Positions 60,201-64,000 of a DNA stretch of 64,000 nt are shown piece after piece (position 1 is the stretch's first letter; each line of letters begins with the position of its first letter). The DNA is from Nostoc calcicola FACHB-3891. GTDB taxonomy: Bacteria; Cyanobacteriota; Cyanobacteriia; Cyanobacteriales; Nostocaceae. The notes beneath the pieces are model-generated. The model saw nothing but the letters and a program-made list of their open reading frames with translations. It did not search any database and was not told where the DNA came from. Where the stretch lies: NCBI RefSeq assembly GCF_014697355.1, contig NZ_JACJRQ010000015.1:1-64000 (forward strand). Direction: 5' to 3'. The position numbers and the translations under genes were made by a program.

Positions 60201-63200
60201 TTCTGACGGTATTGAAGACATCACTAGGAGCGAGATTACCAATTGCAGCGGTGCGATCGCTACCATATAATTGCCCGATTTGGAATTGGTCGTTGCCTTT
60301 GCCACCATCTAGGGAGGTGATGGCGCTGTTGTCATCGCTAGCGAAGAAGTCGTTACCACCCAAGCCGTAGACGTTCAATCGTCCGTTAATGTTGGCATCG
60401 TAGTTGATGCGCTGTATTTGTTGTGGGCGAACGCTGGCTAGATTACTGGGGGTTTGGGTCTGTCCTAGCGTGCCATGCAGTAGGGCAACAAAGGCGGGAG
60501 AATCTGCTGTTTCCCCAGGAATTGAATTCATACCCCGCAGCAGGAAGATGTCATCAACTGGATCGCTGGCACCGTTGGCGTTGCTGTCTGCACCGTTTAC
60601 CGTCAGCGTATCTACACCATCATCTTTGGCTCCTGTATCCAAGGCGTCGATGACATAATCTCGGCGATCGCCTTGGCTGCCAGTGGTGTTAATAGTGTAA
60701 GTATCCGTGTCTGCCTGTCCATCTAGGTTAAGGGTATCGCGCTTACCACCCCTCGATGTCGTCATCGACTGGAGTTGATTGACGATGAACTGGTCTTCGC
60801 CATCGTTTGCCCCAGTAGTTACACTGGCACTACCGAAGACATTGGTTTGTCCTTTGAGGAACGTCTGGTTGAAGACGAAAGTATCGGCATCGGCGTTACC
60901 GAAGATTTGTGTCTTGTCGGTGACATCTGCACCCGATTGAATAGTGCCTCGCAAATCCATCACCGTGCCGAAACCAGCATCAGCATTTGTGTAATCTCCC
61001 TGAATCGTAATGTTCTCACCAGCAACGATTTCGCTGTTGTCTGTGGTGGTAACGTTGTCACCGACTCGCAGGTTAACTCCCTTGGCTGCTGCAATTCGTC
61101 CCTTGGTAATTGACGTGCCTACAGAATTTTCACCGCTTGCCAGTAAATTCAAATCTTCACCTTGGGCTGATGTTTCATTCACTGTTAGCTGTACTTCACC
61201 ATCTGCCGATTCTGTCAACAGTACATTTAGTGCCCCGCTCGTCTCCGTGAGGTAAATGTCGCCATCTGCCTCAGCTACCAAACGCCCAGTTGCAGAGGTG
61301 GAAGAGTTGATTTCTAGATCGTTACCACTCGTGCCAATACCGCCGCCAATGGCTTGCAGGTCAATGTTAGTAGCGTCAATATTGCTGTTGCTGTCGCTGC
61401 GGGAGTCTAAAATCGAGCCGCTGCGGGTAGTTAAGGTGACATCGCCTGTTGTGGATGTTACTTTATCAACGTTCAAGTCACCATTTGTTTCTGTAATGAA
61501 GATGTCTTGAGGAGCAGTAGCATTGAGAGCGCCTGCATTGGGGTTAGAGGAATCGATTTCTAGGAAGTTAGAACTTGAGCCAATGCCACCCGTTTGGGCT
61601 GTCAAAGTGATATTTTCACCCGTGACATCACTTGCTGCATCGTTGAGGGCATCGACAATCGAACCCAAAGCCGTCAAGGTAACATCATCATCAAAGGAAA
61701 CAATCGATCCCACCCGCAGGTCGCCTGTTTTTTCAGTAATATTAACTGAGCCATTAGTTTCAAAGTCAACTCGACCGTTACCCAATAAATCCGTGATGCC
61801 AAGGATATTAATTCGGGTAGTCGCAGCTGCGGCTTTCTTAACTACAATGTTGCCGCCAGCGACGATCGAAGGATCGTTTGTGGGATTGCCATTGGCATCT
61901 CTGGTGGCAAAGCGATAGGTGCTGTTGATGGCACTGGGTATGGTTGCAAAAACGCCAACATCTTGGTCTTTGCGTGCCCCTGCATCCGGTCTAAAGAAGT
62001 TGTAATAAGGATCGGGGTGTTGGCTGGCTGGTTCGTTAGTGACATCAACGGTAATACCGCCGACTTTGCCGACTGTTGTTTCCTTAACGCTGTCTTGCAG
62101 CAATAGGTCGATGTCACCGCCAGCAACCAGCGGGTCGATGTTAATTGTGAAGTCCGAGACAGACGCATCCCGCAGACGACCTTTTAAGCTGAGTGAAATA
62201 TCGTCCTTGGCATTGACAAAAATCTGGGAAGCGCGATTGGGACTTTGCACCAGTTCCACATTCACTCGATTGTTAACGGTACCATCTGTGGCGATCGCAC
62301 CGATACTCTGATTTGTGGCATCAACTTGGAAAATATTGGTGCGAACGGTTTGCGAAGTGCCAGCTAAAATATTACCGCCCTGATTGAGGATGCTTGTTTT
62401 GCCGATGGGGTTCTCAATTAAACCATTGAGCGTAATATTAGACGTACTCAAGTTTTGGATATCTACCAAAGTTGGCTGAACGCTGCGCTCAATATTAAAG
62501 TTGAGGGTGACATTTGTGGCAGTGAGTCCTACCTTTGGTTGACCAGTGCGGTTGACAACATCAATGTTATTGACGGTTAGCTGCTTGGAGGATTTATTGG
62601 TGATTTTGACTGACTTAAATGTATCCAGAAAATCAAAGGTGCCTTGAGTTCCTTGAATCGTGCCATTTAACGCCTCAAACAACACCTCAGCAGTGCCTCT
62701 GTTTTGGATATTATCAACAGAAATATTTCCAGATATGGCACCTGTAGTTTTACCGCCATTGACGCTCACATTCACTGCTTTGGCGATGTTACCGTTGGCA
62801 TCAACTTCTAACACCGGATTAGGAACGCCAAGAATCTCAACGTCAGCATTCCAAGTTACCTGCCGAGTTTGCGACTCGCTTGATTGATTTTTGTCAAAGT
62901 AGCGGTCTGATGTGTCAACGGAACCAGCCGACCTTTCCAAAGGAGCGTTAAAGGTTTCTACGAACAGAGCCAAATCGTCTTTGTTCTTGTCTTCTAGCGG
63001 GCTATTGCTGCCTCTGGCTCCCGCAGAAATTGTTGCCCCGGCTTCGGCGTTAACTGTACTAGAAATATTATCTGTACCCAGCGCCCGCGCTTCTTGCGGT
63101 GGTATCAGTGCCACTGCCAAGCGTCCGGCTTTGCGTTTGATTTCAAAATTCTCGGTGTTAGCGGTATCAGAGTCGCCTTGGTCGCCGTGTCTAGCTTGAA

Positions 63201-64000
63201 TGTCAACACCTTGGTTGCCTGCAATCTCGGCATCGGTCTTAATCGTCACATTGGCATCGGAATCAATTTCGATGTCTGCATCTGAGAAGGCTGTAGCTAC
63301 TCCCAACAGAATTGGGCTAACGGCTAAACTCTCAGCGGTGGCGGTGGCTTTCATCCGCGATACTTTGGCATCGATGTTAACTGCTTCGCCAGTGACGATC
63401 GCTCCTTGACCAATTTCCACCTCGGAAATTGCCCCTGTAGATTTCCCAACTCTTACACCACCAGGGAAATCGCTGTTATCTTCTTTATCGGCATCCGCAC
63501 CAGCACCAATGGCGATCGCTTTGGTTTTAGAATTACTGGAGGCGGTCGTTGCGGCATCTGTGTGAATATTTACCAAATTGCCGGCGGTAATGTTGGCATT
63601 TTCTCCTACCTTTGCCTGGGTCTTGTAGTCAACCTGGGCTGAGGTATCAGCGATCGCCGCCGAGATGGCACCGCCGCCTTCAGCAGTGGCGGTAACAGCC
63701 ACTACGTTGTCAGAGGTGGCAAAGAGTTCAAAGTTTCCGCCTGCTGTAATTGCCACATTCGTAGCATCGCCGCTTTCGTCGCCAACAAAGGCGGTTGTAG
63801 TTGCTTCTCGCGTCACCTTCGTCCGTACAACACCGATTTGGATGGCACCACCCGCTCGGTTATCTGCCAAGGTGGAAATATCTCCAGCAGATGAGGAAAG
63901 AATTGCCACATCTCCACCAGCATCTATCTCCTTGGCAGCAATGTAGGATTTAACGGTTGGTTTTGACGTGGCAATAGATGTCGGAACTGCCACATCTGCC
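54253..64000 (-). CDS. Giant RTX / calcium-binding-repeat adhesin-like protein (5' end outside window)
   Basis: At least 3246 residues are visible and the frame is open through the right edge, so the N-terminus is missing. The order, from N-terminal side to C-terminus, is as follows. First come repetitive beta-rich segments (AGGDVAILSSSAGDISTLAD; VNIDAKVSRMKATATAESLA) in filamentous-adhesin style, then short repeats such as DVTLTTRSGSILDS. Three Calx-beta-like units follow (VQLTKAPAAGKTVTVTL; VTVLDNDQPGLIINES), about 58.5-59.6 kb. A very long tract of nonapeptide RTX repeats (GGSGDDTIYGQRGADHIYGD; GGNGNDSINGGIGNDILLGN) then continues to near the C-terminus. Such repeats bind calcium and mark type I secretion. 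The C-terminus lacks cysteine, fitting secretion. A surface adhesin or matrix role is likely; toxin activity cannot be inferred. Confidence 0.85.
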   Translation of the reverse strand, partial: ADVAVPTSIATSKPTVKSYIAAKEIDAGGDVAILSSSAGDISTLADNRAGGAIQIGVVRTKVTREATTTAFVGDESGDATNVAITAGGNFELFATSDNVVAVTATAEGGGAISAAIADTSAQVDYKTQAKVGENANITAGNLVNIHTDAATTASSNSKTKAIAIGAGADADKEDNSDFPGGVRVGKSTGAISEVEIGQGAIVTGEAVNIDAKVSRMKATATAESLAVSPILLGVATAFSDADIEIDSDANVTIKTDAEIAGNQGVDIQARHGDQGDSDTANTENFEIKRKAGRLAVALIPPQEARALGTDNISSTVNAEAGATISAGARGSNSPLEDKNKDDLALFVETFNAPLERSAGSVDTSDRYFDKNQSSESQTRQVTWNADVEILGVPNPVLEVDANGNIAKAVNVSVNGGKTTGAISGNISVDNIQNRGTAEVLFEALNGTIQGTQGTFDFLDTFKSVKITNKSSKQLTVNNIDVVNRTGQPKVGLTATNVTLNFNIERSVQPTLVDIQNLSTSNITLNGLIENPIGKTSILNQGGNILAGTSQTVRTNIFQVDATNQSIGAIATDGTVNNRVNVELVQSPNRASQIFVNAKDDISLSLKGRLRDASVSDFTINIDPLVAGGDIDLLLQDSVKETTVGKVGGITVDVTNEPASQHPDPYYNFFRPDAGARKDQDVGVFATIPSAINSTYRFATRDANGNPTNDPSIVAGGNIVVKKAAAATTRINILGITDLLGNGRVDFETNGSVNITEKTGDLRVGSIVSFDDDVTLTALGSIVDALNDAASDVTGENITLTAQTGGIGSSSNFLEIDSSNPNAGALNATAPQDIFITETNGDLNVDKVTSTTGDVTLTTRSGSILDSRSDSNSNIDATNIDLQAIGGGIGTSGNDLEINSSTSATGRLVAEADGDIYLTETSGALNVLLTESADGEVQLTVNETSAQGEDLNLLASGENSVGTSITKGRIAAAKGVNLRVGDNVTTTDNSEIVAGENITIQGDYTNADAGFGTVMDLRGTIQSGADVTDKTQIFGNADADTFVFNQTFLKGQTNVFGSASVTTGANDGEDQFIVNQLQSMTTSRGGKRDTLNLDGQADTDTYTINTTGSQGDRRDYVIDALDTGAKDDGVDTLTVNGADSNANGASDPVDDIFLLRGMNSIPGETADSPAFVALLHGTLGQTQTPSNLASVRPQQIQRINYDANINGRLNVYGLGGNDFFASDDNSAITSLDGGKGNDQFQIGQLYGSDRTAAIGNLAPSDVFNTVRTTRGFLSQGNSFSTVVQGGTGDDTFSVYANKADLRLEGDAGNDQFVIRAFALADENGNPLVGDFSTNGNVDVKTGSGDDQVQYNINAPVSIDGGTGFDKVVVLGTEFADNFAISEDGIFGAGVNVKFNGVEVVEIDGLEGDDNFFVTGTPFGIATRIIGGLGSDNVNVGGDVSQNIVTQETEGQSGVINHKVSSATDTGYDKLLAPGIDLNVANQQQGAVVIQQAGGETVVREGGAVGQYSVRLAQAPTAKVYVTVSAALSASEEAAQGADSLLVSQDPNNFRRTVLRNGVPEVVDNRSVVLVFDSSNWDQQQTVYVLGDDDNFAEGERIVTVSHSVTSQDATFNKAAVKNVEVTVLDNDQPGLIINESNGGTLVLEGDATTGITDTYTVQLTKAPAAGKTVTVTLANDGQIALSAANPADTRFSAATKSITFNETNWNTPFIVKVAATQDVATEDAKTSAITHKVTSTDSTFVVGDRSLDVEVLDDETPGVIVTETDGSTLLIKGDGTPANPGVGDTYTVRLTKAPVGQVTIDLLNDGQATTTPTSLTFNQTNWFQPQTVTVTANPSFVPTPGTQKLKPFPAQPHLLSNLRGPLEVIGGTTTVNRSLNPAVILPKELNAPLLGIGAQPPEEQQIDTLNIFDDSSQEDKTGVLTATNLSGFNMAGDLTFSGTTAFGEPNVFKGGITYGDPTTGKSTFEIFNLLLGSGNDNLTIESTLSTTATHGGITTVHGGGNRYLTNPTTGAFILDGNGQKIVGGDKITVNGGGGSASPLVVYGDTSQDGIWYSGSPETVTGADFGQKPFDQVGTASDRFFFPLANSFDLSGNDIIDARNLFKTIPGGQLPSVGLTIYGGGGNDTIYGSQAGDHLAGGSGDDTIYGQRGADHIYGDSGVNVDVITRTLTIPTANTSTFLNADNLVAGKDKIFGDFEPNATVVAGNPGEFDDLIFGDHGEITQNVAANAKILTTGQVLKLTTKEPNNGDSDEISGELGNDIIIGGAAGDKIVGGAANDLVFGDHGLVETNVPGQAINRQLLPLSLPVAQHPFRFESIFTLNSFNGGNDLIYGDDTLPQQTDGKDIILGQQGADTVYGGGQDDDIVGGHNVAGGNDGNDVLDGGTGNDVIAGDNASILRRGDALSPSIRVLNGQVIYDGNGTAQVTGSPQVNPTGVEERQIVLFDHSDTPAANTFGNDNIAGGAQDDVIFGQLGDDTIQGDASVAINVTPTTASVEDLAGAGTDGDDYIEGNGGGDLILGNLGQDDIIGGSSNLFSLTAPTQRPDGADTIFGGAGTDIARNDQGDTSANGHARDADYILGDNGNILRLIGINNQFLKFNYDFYGSLKVIPRAMQLLDYTQGGAASDRGSSDVLHGESGDDVIHGMTGNDVIFGEGQDDDIYGGTGSDRIYAGSGEDGVVGDDGKIITSRNGLTESLYGVNAINAQTEISLPGPFTGAWLFITGRLNKTVDLTALESGGNDVIYGGLGDDFLHGGAGDDGISGAEAQAAFYNSNPVTNTNPLGYDPVTRKLAAYDANNPLKKINNFFLNFDAVDGGNNKINDGKDRVFGDLGNDWLVGGTQNDRLFGGFGDDLMNADDNHDTAGGLNNQPDAVEFADRDFAFGGGGLDVLIANTGGDRLFDWRGEFNSYIVPFSAFGNPTVVRSPSPQIQQFLLDLGKESGADRTLSEPNGELGLVTQEDPQWQDQGGAPRDPQPGNTQARRDTQGGPEDDRATALPLTGGGNTNPPTNPPTNNNGNDVTVNQVFVAQDPSNSTQRALFISGGSSNDNIEVRRGSSADKIRVFVNGADKGEFTRTSNGSTIGRIIIYGNAGDDTITVNSDLDPITAVIFGDVGNDTIRGGVGNNFIDGGNGNDSINGGIGNDILLGNFGQDTINADKGDDILISGSYRYSSDLNAIAGLLAAWLQPLPYSQRISNLKNGVGFDSFYALNPANITDDNAVDSANGDTLDGVQGQDWFIVSNNDNTDKKGNETVN

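Noticed and set aside
54545..63946. Many plus-strand open frames of 60-150 codons opposite the giant RTX gene
   Set aside because: They are antisense shadows of a repetitive, high-scoring coding frame; their sequences mirror the RTX codon pattern.

Overview
The window looks like chromosomal DNA from a filamentous, probably heterocystous (Nostocales-type) cyanobacterium. The evidence is the very frequent GCGATCGC-type octamers (HIP1), many heptamer tandem repeats and small palindromic repeats between genes, and gene families typical of this group: DUF2382/PRC-barrel proteins, a Ser/Thr-kinase/histidine-kinase HstK-type giant, cyanobacteriochrome GAF domains, DUF1400 hydrolase, SLH proteins and RTX proteins. 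No rRNA, tRNA or CRISPR array was recognised. The species cannot be named from the sequence alone.

Layout. 0-3.3 kb: the edge of an IS630-like element, then a GH57 glycoside hydrolase, a small tyrosine/dual-specificity phosphatase and a short-chain dehydrogenase, all on the minus strand. 4.4-8 kb: a DUF1400 alpha/beta hydrolase, a KirBac-type potassium channel and a truncated MFS gene. 8-11.5 kb: three PRC-barrel/DUF2382 paralogues in a row. 12-20 kb: NAD(P)HX repair enzyme Nnr, a 21-bp tandem repeat array, a SPOR-like secreted protein, a solo TnpB transposon, mnmA and a beta-helix/SLH surface protein. 20-25 kb: a protein of unknown function, a coiled-coil/TPR membrane protein, a small conserved protein and a nucleotidyltransferase-fold protein. 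25.3-30.8 kb: an HstK-type multi-kinase. 31-39.8 kb: NTF2-like, KTSC and truncated Rpn-type proteins, a CBM20-SGNH-DUF1796 fusion, an acyl-CoA synthetase coupled to a truncated BamHI-like endonuclease, and two small conserved proteins. 40-53.6 kb: a signalling district with two separate clusters. One is a minus-strand set (CBS-PAS-GAF histidine kinase, a REC protein with a degenerate phospho-acceptor domain, a REC-histidine kinase, plus two membrane paralogues upstream). The other is a plus-strand pair (a REC-GAF-8xPAS-HK-REC-REC hybrid kinase followed 12 bp later by a REC-HK). 54.3-64 kb: one giant RTX/adhesin-type gene whose 5' end lies beyond the window.

The most notable observations are these. 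(1) The GAF domain of the 1929-residue hybrid kinase carries both cysteines of a DXCF-type cyanobacteriochrome, 28 residues apart, so this is probably a blue/green-type photoreceptor. The neighbouring CBS kinase has a decayed version with the same Cys spacing. (2) The spaces between genes are nested mobile repeats: MITE-like elements with 9-10 bp target duplications inserted into the hairpins of other repeats, an IS630-related MITE whose ends match the IS at the window edge, and a 350-bp element with 19-bp perfect inverted ends. (3) Some repeats have entered genes. A palindromic repeat ends a restriction endonuclease at its active site, repeat DNA truncates an MFS gene, and two G/C-rich intergenic-type repeats sit in frame inside a histidine-kinase ATPase domain and an SLH protein.
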